Translations under genes and position numbers: made by a program
In this document: in pieces, positions 39,668 to 52,569 of the stretch
Layout: each line of letters starts with the position of its first letter
How positions within the stretch are numbered: position 1 is the first letter of the stretch
Notes under the pieces: model-generated
Told to the model about the DNA's origin: nothing
Databases searched by the model: none
Seen by the model: only the letters and a program-made list of their open reading frames with translations
Assembly (NCBI RefSeq): GCF_964340395.1
Contig: NC_135562.1
Coordinates: 24,379,360 to 24,443,359 of the forward strand
DNA: 64,000 nt
Source of the DNA: Glandiceps talaboti
Lineage: Eukaryota; Hemichordata; Enteropneusta; Spengelidae
Direction of reading: 5' to 3'

Positions 39668-42600
39668 GCTGCACACAGTGGTTACAGTCTATGTACACTT
39701 TCACTGCACACAGTGGTTACAGCAGTCTATGTACACTTTCACTGCACACAGTGGTTACAGCAGTCTATGTATACTTTTACTGCACAGTGGTGACAGTCTG
39801 TACACTTTGACTGCACACATTTACAGTCTATTTATACTTTGACTGCACACATTTACAGTCTGTATACTTTGACTGCACACAGCGGTGACAGTCTATGTAT
39901 ATTTTGACTGCACACATTTACAGTCTTTGTATACTTTGACTACACACAGTGGTTACAGTCTATCTATACTTTGACTGCACACATTTACAGTCTGTATACT
40001 TTGACTGCACTCAGCGGTGACAGTCTATGTATATTTTGACTGCACACATTTACAGTCTGTATACTTTGACTGCACACAGCGGTGACAGTCTATGTATATT
40101 TTGACTGCACACATTTACAGTCTTTGTATACTTGGACTGCACACAGTGGTTACAGTCTGTTTATGCTTTGACTGCACACAGTGGTTAAAGTCTGTTTATA
40201 TTTAGACTGCACACATTTACAGTTTGTGTATACTTTGACTGCACACAGTGGTTATAGTCTGCGTACACTTTGACTGCACACAGTGATTACAGTCTGTGTA
40301 CACTTTGACTGCACACAGTGGTTACAGTCTGTGTACACTTTGACTGCACACAGTGATTACAGTCTGTATACACTTTGACTGCACACAGTGGTTACAGTCT
40401 ATACTTTGACTGCACACAGTGGTTATAGTCTATACTTTGACTGCACACAGTGGTTATAGTCTGCGTACACTTCGACTGCACACAGTGATTACAGTCTATA
40501 CTTTGACTGCACACAGTGGTTGCAGTCTGTGTACACTTCGACTGCACACAGTGGTTACAGTCTATACTTTGACTGTACACAGTGGTTACAGTGTATACAC
40601 TTTGACTTCACACAGTGGTTACAGTCTGTGTACACTTCGACTGCACACAGTGGTTATAGTCTATACTTTGACTGTACACAGTGGTTACAGTCTATACTTT
40701 GACTGTACACAGTGGTTACAGTGTATACACTTTGACTTCACACAGTGGTTACAGTCTGTGTACACTTTGACTGCACACAGTGGTTATAGTCTGTGTACAC
40801 TTTGACTGCACACAGTGGTTACAGTCTGTGTACACTTTGACTGCACACAGTGGTTACAGTCTATACTTTGACTGCACACAGTGGTTATAGTCTGTGTACA
40901 CTTTGACTGCACACAGTGGTTATAGTCTGTGTACACTTTGACTGCACACAGTGGTTACAGTCTGTGTACACTTTGACTTCACACAGTGGTTACAGTCTGT
41001 GTACACTTTGACTGCACACAGTGGTTATAGTCTGTGTACACTTCAACTGCACACAGTGGTTACAGTCTGTGTACACTTCGACTGCACACAGTGGTTACAG
41101 TCTGTGTACACTTTGACTGCACACAGTGGTTACAGTCTATACTTTGACTGCACACGGTGGTTATAGTCTGTGTACACTTTGACTGCACACAGTGGTTACA
41201 GTCTATACTTTGACTGCACACAGTGTTACAGTCTATACTTTGACTGCACACAGTGGTTACAGTCTATACTTTGACTGCACACAGTGGTTATAGTCTGTGT
41301 ACACTTTGACTGCACACAGTGGTTACAGTCTATGTATATTTTGACTGCACACATTTACAGTCTTTGTATACTTGGACTGCACACAGTGGTTACAGTCTGT
41401 TTATGCTTTGACTGCACACAGTGGTTAAAGTCTGTTTATATTTAGACTGCACACATTTACAGTTTGTGTATACTTTGACTGCACACAGTGGTTATAGTCT
41501 ATACTTTGACTGCACACAGTGGTTATAGTCTGCGTACACTTTGACTGCACACAGTGATTACAGTCTGTGTACACTTTGACTGCACACAGTGGTTACAGTC
41601 TGTGTACACTTTGACTGCACACAGTGATTACAGTCTGTATACACTTTGACTGCACACAGTGGTTACAGTCTATACTTTGACTGCACACAGTGGTTATAGT
41701 CTATACTTTGACTGCACACAGTGGTTATAGTCTGCGTACACTTCGACTGCACACAGTGATTACAGTCTATACTTTGACTGCACACAGTGGTTGCAGTCTG
41801 TGTACACTTCGACTGCACACAGTGGTTACAGTCTATACTTTGACTGTACACAGTGGTTACAGTGTATACACTTTGACTTCACACGGTGGTTATAGTCTGT
41901 GTACACTTTGACTGCACACAGTGGTTACAGTCTATACTTTGACTGTACACAGTGGTTACAGTCTATACTTTGACTGTACACAGTGGTTACAGTGTATACA
42001 CTTTGACTTCACACAGTGGTTACAGTCTGTGTACACTTTGACTGCACACAGTGGTTATAGTCTGTGTACACTTTGACTGCACACAGTGGTTACAGTCTGT
42101 GTACACTTTGACTGCACACAGTGGTTACAGTCTATACTTTGACTGCACACAGTGGTTATAGTCTGTGTACACTTTGACTGCACACAGTGGTTATAGTCTG
42201 TGTACACTTTGACTGCACACAGTGGTTACAGTCTGTGTACACTTTGACTTCACACAGTGGTTACAGTCTGTGTACACTTTGACTGCACACAGTGGTTATA
42301 GTCTGTGTACACTTCAACTGCACACAGTGGTTACAGTCTGTGTACACTTCGACTGCACACAGTGGTTACAGTCTGTGTACACTTTGACTGCACACAGTGG
42401 TTACAGTCTATACTTTGACTGCACACGGTGGTTATAGTCTGTGTACACTTTGACTGCACACAGTGGTTACAGTCTATACTTTGACTGCACACAGTGTTAC
42501 AGTCTATACTTTGACTGCACACAGTGGTTACAGTCTATACTTTGACTGCACACAGTGGTTATAGTCTGTGTACACTTTGACTGCACACAGTGGTTACAGT

Positions 42601-44010
42601 CTATGTATATTTTGACTGCACACATTTACAGTCTTTGTATACTTGGACTGCACACAGTGGTTACAGTCTGTTTATGCTTTGACTGCACACAGTGGTTAAA
42701 GTCTGTTTATATTTAGACTGCACACATTTACAGTTTGTGTATACTTTGACTGCACACAGTGGTTATAGTCTATACTTTGACTGCACACAGTGGTTATAGT
42801 CTGCGTACACTTTGACTGCACACAGTGATTACAGTCTGTGTACACTTTGACTGCACACAGTGGTTACAGTCTGTGTACACTTTGACTGCACACAGTGATT
42901 ACAGTCTGTATACACTTTGACTGCACACAGTGGTTACAGTCTATACTTTGACTGCACACAGTGGTTATAGTCTATACTTTGACTGCACACAGTGGTTATA
43001 GTCTGCGTACACTTCGACTGCACACAGTGATTACAGTCTATACTTTGACTGCACACAGTGGTTGCAGTCTGTGTACACTTCGACTGCACACAGTGGTTAC
43101 AGTCTATACTTTGACTGTACACAGTGGTTACAGTGTATACACTTTGACTTCACACAGTGGTTACAGTCTGTGTACACTTCGACTGCACACAGTGGTTATA
43201 GTCTATACTTTGACTGTACACAGTGGTTACAGTCTATACTTTGACTGTACACAGTGGTTACAGTGTATACACTTTGACTTCACACAGTGGTTACAGTCTG
43301 TGTACACTTTGACTGCACACAGTGGTTATAGTCTGTGTACACTTTGACTGCACACAGTGGTTACAGTCTGTGTACACTTTGACTGCACACAGTGGTTACA
43401 GTCTATACTTTGACTGCACACAGTGGTTATAGTCTGTGTACACTTTGACTGCACACAGTGGTTATAGTCTGTGTACACTTTGACTGCACACAGTGGTTAC
43501 AGTCTGTGTACACTTTGACTTCACACAGTGGTTACAGTCTGTGTACACTTTGACTGCACACAGTGGTTATAGTCTGTGTACACTTCAACTGCACACAGTG
43601 GTTACAGTCTGTGTACACTTCGACTGCACACAGTGGTTACAGTCTGTGTACACTTTGACTGCACACAGTGGTTACAGTCTATACTTTGACTGCACACGGT
43701 GGTTATAGTCTGTGTACACTTTGACTGCACACAGTGGTTACAGTCTATACTTTGACTGCACACAGTGTTACAGTCTATACTTTGACTGCACACAGTGGTT
43801 ACAGTCTATACTTTGACTGCACACAGTGGTTATAGTCTGTGTACACTTTGACTGCACACAGTGGTTACAGTCTATACTTTGACTGCACACAGTGGTTACA
43901 GTCTGTGTACACTTTGACTGCACACAGTGATTACAGTCTATACTTTGACCACACGCAGTGGGTACAGTCTATCTATACTTTGACTGCACACAGTGATTAC
44001 AGTTTATGTA
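39668..44010. repeat. Satellite of 30/35-bp units with ~1.27 kb higher-order repeat
   Basis: Basic units alternate between TTTGACTGCACACAGTGGTT-ACAGTCTGTGTACAC (35 bp) and a 30-bp form ending ACAGTCTATAC. A marker phrase TATGTATATTTTGACTGCAC occurs at 40091, 41331 and 42602. The second and third higher-order copies are 1271 bp apart, and the first lacks one ~31-bp unit (1240 bp). Copies are nearly identical over long stretches, which suggests recent amplification. All open frames in it are by-products. Confidence 0.97.
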
Positions 44011-44119
44011 CTCTTATATGTATCTATGGATTGTAGCATAAATAATGAACACTTCGTGAGAGAAAGTCTGTTCTTATATGCTCCTCAATATTTTTTATTT
44101 CTCTTACCTCTGGTTTATT

Positions 44120-44171
44120 AGCACACCTGAATTGAGGTTCAGTAGTGTTATAGGCATGGTGCAGTGTCTGT

Positions 44172-44229
<58 letters not shown>

Positions 44230-45367
44230 CTTCAACTCAAAAACTGCCAGACTGATTAATTGCATTGGTATTTGGTGGGGACATTTCTTTTGGTGTTTAG
44301 TTCAGAAATTGTTCAAAGCTAAATGATTGCATCACAGATATGTGATTTGGGTCAAAAATTTGTTTGGTAAAACAAAAACTTAAACTCAAAAACTACTGGG
44401 CAGTTTGGCCTAAAATTTGATGGACGCGCTCTTAGAGGTGTGTAGATTGAGAATTGTTCATGACTTGATGGTCCTATGATATGCAAATGAGGAATAAAAA
44501 TGTGACTTTTTGGTCAAAAATCTTTAATTCTAAAAGTTCTAGGCTGATTTGGTGCACATTTCACAGGGATGTGTCTGGGAAGTACAGATCAATATATATT
44601 AATGACATGATGATCCCATAAGTGATATGCAAATTAGGGCTAAAAACATGATGTTTTTTTGTCAGATTGCTCTCTTCAATATTAGCCAGATAGGGTTGTA
44701 CAGGAATTGTAATGTTTTATTGATCTTATTAAATCATGACAAACGTTGTGAGGTACTTGACATAATGTAACAAGTGTATGTCAGTGGTACTGCAGTTATC
44801 TCTCCTTGAGGATGCTTGGAAATATTCTTTAAGTGAAGATAGGTTGGTTCATGGTAAAGTGCCTGTCTGTCTGTCCATCTGTCTGTCTTGTGGATGATGC
44901 AAATGGTTTTGGTATTGAACTCTACCTCTCAGACTACTGGAGGTGAAATTTGGTAATAATTCTAAAAGTGTTAGTCTGCAAATTGTGAGTGCGTCATACT
45001 TACATAAGTGGCCCTAGCAACCATGACCATGTCCTTAGCAACAGTCAAATGATAAGGCAACATTTTTTTAAATATGCAAATGTCCCTAGCAACAGGTAAA
45101 CCATGATTATTTGCCAATATATATAACACCAGTGAAAGAAAGGCAAATGAATAAACATTCCAACAATGTATGCAGATATGCCTAGCAACAAGACCATGCC
45201 CATTGCAACAGGTAAACAATGGTATATATTGCAGATATAACACAATGGATGGGTAGGAATGGGAACAATTTTTTTTGTATGCAAATGTGCCTAGCAACAA
45301 GACCACATAATCATTGTAAGAAATGAAAGTTTACCCTCAATATGTGTGCTATAGTGCCATTGGCGCT
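44120..45367 (+). mobile_element. Family 1 copy G
   Basis: After TTTATT: left end AGCACACCTGAATTGAGGTT-CAGTAGTGTTATAGG, (GT)n at 44175-44228, ~145-bp monomers, a distinct middle part ('ataatgtaacaagtgtatg'), ~115-bp monomers, and right end GTGTGCTATAGTGCC-ATTGGCGCT. Outside the Eya coding span, but in the same orientation as all other family 1 copies. Confidence 0.8.
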
Positions 45368-46966
45368 TTCATTGGTGTAATACTATGTGATGTGTGTAGA
45401 TTGTTCATCATTTTCTAACTATGTATTACTTGATAATATATGATGACATTGGTGTATACAGAACTGCTGGGGTTATTCACAGTTGGCTAATGGCAGAAGC
45501 ATTGTATTGTTGGCAGGGAAACTGTCATTGGTTACCCAGCTGACAGGTGAACTGCCATTGTCTACTTATTTCCTATCAGCTCATTAAAAATGGAGTTTAA
45601 TCTGAAGACAAGGCTTTTAGCTTTAATTGTATGTGTGTCATATTTTTTCTTGTAGATAATTGCACTCTGTAAGAGGTTGCCAGCCTTAATACCAGGCCCT
45701 AGATAGATACATAATGCATGTCACATTACCAATGCAAGATTACAGGGTATATAAAGACAGTTTGATTATTTTCTACATTCAAACTTATTTAATAAATCTT
45801 TGAGAGATGATTATGACAACTTCAACAAGTTGAATCATGAAAAAGTATATGCTATTAGATTTGTTTGTGTACACATGAAAAGTGCTTAACTTGTGTTGTC
45901 TCATTTGATGTCACCTATTATTACCAATTGGCTTGTACGTTTATCACAGATGTTACTTTCTTTGGACAGGACTAGATACAGATTGGATTGTGCGAACCCT
46001 ATTAAATTCTGACCAGAATTAAAATTCTGAATATATTGGAAAATCTCATTCCCAGTTATCTTGAGTGAACAATTAATTTATTGTTGAACTTGGATTCAAA
46101 TGTAAGTAGGAGAATTAATTGCTGAATCACAATCCAAATAGGAGAGTAGGGAATTTATCTCTAAATCTCAATTCAAAGCTATTTTTATATGAAAGATGAC
46201 CTGATATGACCTTTGTGATAAATATTCTTGTAAAATTCGGAATACAATAAAAAGGTTAAAAAGATGGGGAAAGGATGAAAAAATGTATGAAAGATTTAAA
46301 TGGATGGCTGTGTTAGTTATTTGAGATCCAATGATAGTTTAGAAACATGCCAATGCAATACTTGTAAGTGAAAAAGCTTTAAAGCCAAATTGTGTGATTC
46401 ATTTGTCAACTTTGACCCCATTCTCAACTTTGATTCCATTAGTACTATCAAATAATGCCAATGTATTCAAAGATTTCTGTTTTTGCACAAGTAGGTCAGG
46501 AGATGTAGAACTATCATATTCATAAATGTTTGCTGCATAAGATAAAAAGTCTAGTTATGTTGCCATCCATGGATGTTGTGGTAGTACACCCCACCCACCG
46601 ATCATTGTAGTTTAGTGAATATTTAATCTAATTCTGCATGTAATGTGATAATAACTATTTTGACCTCAGAGTTTATGTTAATGTATTTCAGGTCAGAATG
46701 GCCTCTTAAAATGATATGAGTTGTTTTATTAAAATCATTTCTTATTCTCTTCATTTTCAAAGTTTTTATTGTGTGTGCACATGTATGTATGTATGTATGT
46801 ATGTATGTATGTATGTATGTATGTATGTACATTGTTACACAATCTGATTAAAATCCGATGTAGATGTCGGCTAATCATTCATTGCTATTTCACCTTCGTT
46901 ATTTTGCTTGAATTGACCTTCGTAGTACATGTTTACGTTTTTAGCCCGATCGCCTCCTCTACATCA
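45368..46966. other. Non-coding DNA, nothing supported
   Basis: (ATGT)n at 46781-46829. A dispersed repeat related to 5380-5470 at about 46838-46930. No gene recognised. Confidence 0.5.
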
Positions 46967-47387
46967 GCGTCTTACTTGTCATGCATGAGGATACATGTAC
47001 GCATTGAATAATCAAAAAAACATCAACAAACCACAGGGAACAGGACAAATCATCAGTTTTGTTATCGCGATTTTCCGGATTTCTAATATTATTTTCTGTA
47101 TATTTCAAATAAAGTTTCCTCTCACTGTTTTTTCTTACTATTTCCTATGTGATATCAATGTCTTATCGGAGCCCATTCTTTATTTGAAATATACAGAAAA
47201 TAATATTAGAAATCCGGAAAATCGCGATAACAAAACTGATTATTTGTCCTGTTCCCTGTGAACAAACATTGAATATCAACAGGAAGTCCAGTAATTGAAC
47301 GCGTAGGCGTTCTCTGTTGATATTCAATGTTTGTTGATGTTTGGTGATATTCAATGCGTACATGTATCCCCATGACAAGTAAGACGC
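46967..47387. repeat. 421-bp imperfect palindrome with a nested 22-bp palindrome
   Basis: The left arm begins GCGTCTTACTTGTCATG (46967) and runs to TATTTCAAATAAAG (47101-47114). The right arm mirrors it from 47178 to 47387, with a 63-bp loop. The right arm contains an extra ~75-bp segment that is itself a hairpin: AACAAACATTGAATATCAAC-AG (47261-47282) against its exact reverse complement (47313-47334). Confidence 0.9.
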
Positions 47388-47395
47388 AACCTGAT

Positions 47396-47778
47396 TGACT
47401 GTGTGTCTCACTGAGCAGAAATTCGTTTGCATGTGCGCCAGTTCAGATGTAATTTTACTTAAGTTCTCAAAGGGTTTTGGACCGGCGCCTGGTGGACGGT
47501 AGAATGGACATATATACAATGTCAATGATGGTTTTTTAGGGACCGACACTTCAGCCCATATTCAATTCACAGTCTGTGTCCGAGTCCTCAAATTGTGATA
47601 TTACAAAGCCATCTCTAAATGCAAGGAAGACTCCACCTCCCCAGTCTTTCGCAGGACTGTTGATGAGTACCCGGATGGAAACACCAGCATTACCTACTTT
47701 ACTGGAGAGTTTTGACTCACAACCTATTATCACGTCTGGTTTGACATAGTGAACCAGGTTTTGTAGCAGTGGTGATTT
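47396..47778 (-). pseudogene. Non-LTR retrotransposon, 5' part inverted (endonuclease N-terminal half)
   Basis: Minus strand: LLQNLVHYVKPDVIIGCESK (catalytic Glu), GGGVFLAFRDGFVISQFEDS and DTDCEL, then VSVPKKPSLTLYICPFYRPP and GPKPFENLSKITSELAHMQT. This is the N-terminal half of the endonuclease. The missing continuation (GDMN..) starts on the opposite strand at about 47779. The head-to-head arrangement matches 5' inversion by twin priming. Confidence 0.88.
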
Positions 47779-50360
47779 TAATAAAAGAGGTACCAAACAT
47801 ATCATAATAGCTGGTGATATGAATTGTAGTTTTATAGACTGGGAAACAACTTCAGTAATGCAAAACCCACGAGAAGCAAAAGCTCATTCCGCATTGCTTG
47901 ATCTTATACATGACCATTCCCTAACGAACACTCAACATGAAGCTACCAGAGAAAAACAAAACTTGGATTTACATCTTACAACGCAACCATCGTTAGTGAA
48001 ATCACAAGTTGTCATACCTGGGGTAAGTGACCATGATGCTATCGTTGTTGACTCTGATATCAGACCAAAATACAACCCTGTACCACCAAGGAAGACTTAC
48101 TGCTTTAGCAAAGCAAACTGGAGTTGTGCGAAAGAGGCTACTAGAACATTTTGTAAACACTTTCTTTCCACTTGTCAAAGTCGTTTAGTAAATGGAAACT
48201 GGATGAATATAAGGGATCATATCATGCTCATGTTGGAGAAATATATGTACCATCAAAGATCAAATCATCACGGCGAACCTTACCATGGATATATAGGGAT
48301 TAAAACACCAGATACGCCGCAAACGACGTCTCTACAACAGTGCAAGGAAAACAGGGAATGCCTCACAGTGGAACACTTTTAAAGCTCTCAGAAAAAAAGG
48401 TAAATCATGATCTTAAAAGAGCTCATGCCCAGTACATCGAAACAACCCTCCACAATGCCTTGAAGGAAGGAAACAGAAAACCCTTTTGGAGATATGTCAA
48501 ATCCCAACGTAAAGATTCTGGTGGAGTAGCACCACTAAAAGTGAATGAAACACTATACAGCGAAAGTCATGATAAAGCTGAGATTTTAAATGCTCTGTTC
48601 ACATCTGTCTTTACCACAGATCGTAAGGATGACATCCCAGAAATGTATGGTGGTCCGTACCCAATAGCAAATGAAATACAAATTACGGAAAGTGGTGTGT
48701 ATAAACTACTGTCTACACTAAATGTATCAAAAGCATCTGGGCCAGACGGTCTCCCAAACTATATCCTGAAGGAGCTTGCTTTAGAACTTACACCAGCAAT
48801 GACTTGTTTATTCAACCAGTCCTTGTCAAATGGCCAGCTGCCAGATGACTGGAAGAGCGCAAATGTCTCACCGATATACAAAAATGATGACAAACACCTG
48901 GCGTCAAATCATAGACCTATATCATTAACATTTGTGTGTGTGTGCTAAATTAATGGAACATATCATTGTGTCAAATTTAATGAAACACCTGGAAAAACAT
49001 CAAATAATAACAGACTTGCAACACGGCTTTCGCCGACGTCGCTCATGTACTACTCAACTACTCCTTACAGTATCTGACTTGGCTAAACACTATGATAATA
49101 ACACACAGGTTGACATAAATGTATTGGATTTTTCCAAAGCATTTGTCGTGGTAAATCATCGTAAGCTGCTGCCCAAACTTCATTTCTATGGTATACACGG
49201 GAGTACCCTAGCTTGGATCAAAAGTTTTCTTGAGGGCAGATCTCAACACATCGTAGTAGATGATATTTCATCAAAACCTGCTCCAGTTCTATCAGGTGTG
49301 CCCCAGGGCACAGTACTGGGCCCTGTACTTTTCCTTTGTTATGTAAACGACATCACCGAAAACATTCAATCTCAACTTCGCCTGTTTGCAGATGATGCGC
49401 TGTTATATCGACCAATAAGATCTGAGAGAGACCATATCAATATGCAGATGATAACGAACTCTACCTGGCATTTACAAGAAGACAGCCATCGCTACGCCCA
49501 AGATCAAGGACTGCCTGTTGGATATCAAGAAGTGGATGAATACCAACAAGTTAAAATTAAATGATGACAAGACAGAAATCCTGCACATAAGATCTCGATT
49601 TAGTCGTTCCCAAAATCACATTCAGTCATTAAGCGTTGGGGACAGTACCATACATCCAGTGGATTATGCTCGCAATATTGGGTTTGGGTTCGACAGCACC
49701 CATGAATTTAAACAACACATCATCCGACTCTGTAAGTGCATTTATTTCGATATTCGCCGCATTGGATTCATGATCATTCGTAAATATTTTTCCCAGCAGA
49801 CCTGTTTAAAACTTGTCAACGCTACTCTTTCCTCAAAGCTTGATTACGCTAATGCCCTATTATTTGGACTACCGTCATCCAGCATTAATCTATTACAGAG
49901 AGCTCAAAACTCTGCTGCGCGGCTAATTGCACAAGTGAAGGAACATGAACACATTTCTCCGATTCTGATGAAATTCCACTGGCTCCCTGTAATATATAGA
50001 ATCAAATTCAAGATTTTACTTCTTACCTACAAAGCTTTGAACGGCACCGCACCTGACTACCTCACTACACTCATCGAACTTAATAAACCGACCAGATCTC
50101 TCCGCTCAAGTGACAAAGTTTCTCATAAAACTCCACGATTCTATGGTGATCGTTCTTTCTCATATGCCGCTGCTACCTTGTGGAATGATCTTCCCTGTCA
50201 TTCGTTCAGCATCAAGTACTGAAATTTTCAAATCTAGGCTAAAGACCTACTTTTTTGAGAGAGCATATTTAAATGACACTTTGTAAAGCGCCAGTGAACA
50301 TTTTAAATGGATACCAGGCGCTATATTAATTTGTTATCATATCATATCATATCATATATC
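47779..50360 (+). pseudogene. Non-LTR retrotransposon, 3' part (endonuclease C-terminal half and reverse transcriptase)
   Basis: Reads KRGTKHIIIAGDMNCSFIDW, LDLHLTTQPS and VIPGVSDHDAIVV (endonuclease). The RT follows: ASGPDGLPNYILKELALEL, LDFSKAF, LSGVPQGTVLGPVLFLCYVN, LRLFADDALLYRP, LQRAQNSAARLIAQV and YAAATLWNDLP. Frameshifts lie near 48360, 48945 (a TG-repeat expansion, 'tttgtgtgtgtgtgc') and 49500, and the very end is shifted near 50205. The tail is a run of (ATCAT)n at 50337-50360. Together with the inverted part at 47396-47778 it is one insertion. Inactive. Confidence 0.9.
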
Positions 50361-50577
50361 ATCCTTCAAAATGACCTGAACCCTCTAGAACATTGGGCTG
50401 AAAAATGGGACATGAAATTTAATACATCTAAATGCTATGTGTTGTCCATAAAGCGCCATGGAGGCAAAGCCATTTGTTTTTATACTATGTGCAATACGCT
50501 ATTGAAATCTGTAAACTCTATCAATTACTTAGGTGTACTTTTCAGCGACAATTTATCATTCTCACCCCATATCGCAC
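50361..50577 (+). pseudogene. Older non-LTR retrotransposon, left fragment
   Basis: LQNDLNPLEHWAEKWDMKFN, TSKCYVLSIKR, NYLGVLFSDNLSFSPHIA: the RT thumb region. It stops at ATATCGCAC (50569-50577), which recurs as ATATCACAC at 63643-63651, where the same protein continues in frame. The insertion between them is the retrotransposon at 50578-63642. Confidence 0.85.
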
Positions 50578-52569
50578 CTTGAATCCTGGCGGTATATGAC
50601 CAATAGCTGGCAACCGTTTAGGCCACGCGGGCGAAAAGCTGGATGGAAACACCCAAAAGCCATGTTCCGAATTCCTTCTATTGTTACTGATCACTGCAAC
50701 CGAACGAGGTCTTGTGAACATTTTCGGACACGGGTACTACGTCAGATTCCGATCTCTCAACAGGTGGGTGCATCTAAACAATGCATTATTCAAACAGTTA
50801 TAACACCAAGGACTGTTCCGCCGACCGAAAATGAAAGGGACTCTGTTCTGGTGAAAATCCCGAGGATTTCTACTTGTTTCAAGAAATTGCAGCTGAATGC
50901 AGCACTATGGAACGCGCGCTCTATGAACGGGAAAATCGCTGCCATGGTGACAACCTTGGTCGAGAAACATCTTGACATTCTAATAATCACAGAAACCTGG
51001 ATCAAAAGTCAGTCTGATCCAATTTTGGCGGAGTTCCATTCTTCGATCAGTGGTTACAACATCCACCAGCAACCTCGGGCTAAACGGAAGGGTGGTGGTG
51101 TGGCTGTTATAACAAGATCTAATCTTCGCGTTGTTGAAAATCATTCTTGCGCATTCCAATCATTTGAATCATTAAATACAACTCTCCGTTCATCTAGTCA
51201 ACTCCTGAACATTATCACTATCTATCGACCACCAAAGTCATCGAACAACACTGCAACTATAAATCAGTTTATCTCCGAATTTTCAACTCTTCTCGAAAGC
51301 GCCGTAACTTTACCAGGTCATCTTGTCATCGCTGGCGATTTTAACTTCCACTTTGACGACATCAGTTCACCGGACACTATCAAACTCTTAAATTTACTCC
51401 AGTCGATGGGGTTGCAACAGCATGTCCATGGTTCAACACATATCAAAGGACACACTCTCGATTTGCTTATCACAAGATCAGCTCACCAGTTTTTACATTC
51501 TATCATGATCGACGACTCTCTCATCTCCGATCACAGCCTCGTCCTTTTCAGCATGAAAGTACAGCGTCCACCGAACTCCAGCGTCATTACTTCTCGCCGC
51601 AACTATCATAAGATGAATATTAATGATTTTCAAGTCAAGCTGGCAGCCAAATTCTCTGATTATCCGCGCGACGCCTATTCTGAAATACTATCAGAATTTT
51701 TCCACTCGACTGCTACATACGTGTTAGATGAAGTTGTCCCTGTTACGACTAAAGTAATAATCGATAAAGTCCGAGCACCTCGGTACACTGAGGAACTTCT
51801 ACTACACAGGAAAAATGTACGGCGTCTAGAAATGAAATGGCGAAATACACAGCTTGAGATAGATCGACAAATTTTCATCTCTATGCGATCTGATTACTTT
51901 CGTCGTTGTGATCACGTGAAATCTAGTTACCATCGACGTCGTATCCAAGAGGCTGACTCTAGGAAACTTTTTAACATCGTTGGTGAACTTTCCAATGCGA
52001 ATGCAAGTAATAGCAAAGCCTTGCCAAATAATATCCCTCTCACGGACTTGCCATCAGAATTTCTCACCTACTTCGAATCCAAGGTAGCCATGCTTCGAAA
52101 CGGACTTGTCGTTCAACAGGATGACTCCAACGATACCCTACCATCACATGTATTCACTGACTTCAATCCTGTTATAGCCGATCAGGTTAAAACAATCGTG
52201 AAACAATCCTCCGCGAAGTCTTGCGACCTCGATGTCTTACCATCGGACATTATCAAGAAGTCTATCAACACCCTCACACCTTTCTTGGTTGACTTTTTTA
52301 ATTGTTCGCTCAGGACAGGCATTGTCCCATCTCACTTCAAATCCGCCATCATTCGGCCACTCCTGAAAAAACCGGACCTCGACAAGAATATGCTGAAGAG
52401 TTATAGACCAGTGTCAAATCTTCCATTTCTTTCAAAAGTTCTTGAAAGAATTGTTGCACAACAACTACATAGCCATCTTACCGGGTTTAATCTATTCGCA
52501 AAGCGCCAAAGTGCATATCGTCCTAATCACAGCACCGAAACAGCTCTATTACGGGTGCATAAAGACATC
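50578..52569 (+). CDS. L2/CR1-like non-LTR retrotransposon ORF2, N-terminal part (endonuclease and start of RT)
   Basis: One uninterrupted frame. Endonuclease: LNAALWNARSMNGK, LDILIITETWI (catalytic Glu), GGGVAVITRSNLRVV, VIAGDFNFHFDD, GHTLDLLITRS and ISDHSLVLFSM. Linker, then RT start: DLDVLPSDIIKKSINTLTPF, IIRPLLKKPDL, YRPVSNLPFLSKVLERIV and YRPNHSTETALLRVHKDI. Reading stops only because the foldback element begins at 52570. Without it the frame continues at 59302. The start codon is uncertain, because the frame is open into the older element upstream. It encodes the target-primed reverse transcription enzyme of a LINE-type element and shows no internal stop. Confidence 0.9.
52561..52569. 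repeat. Target-site duplication of the foldback element, left copy
   Basis: AAAGACATC, identical to 59293-59301. It encodes Lys-Asp-Ile of the interrupted reverse transcriptase. Confidence 0.95.

Noticed and set aside
39546-43793. Many open frames with repeats such as HSGYSLCTL or SIDCNHCVQS
   Set aside because: By-products of a 30/35-bp satellite whose unit length changes frame between copies; not maintained as a protein.
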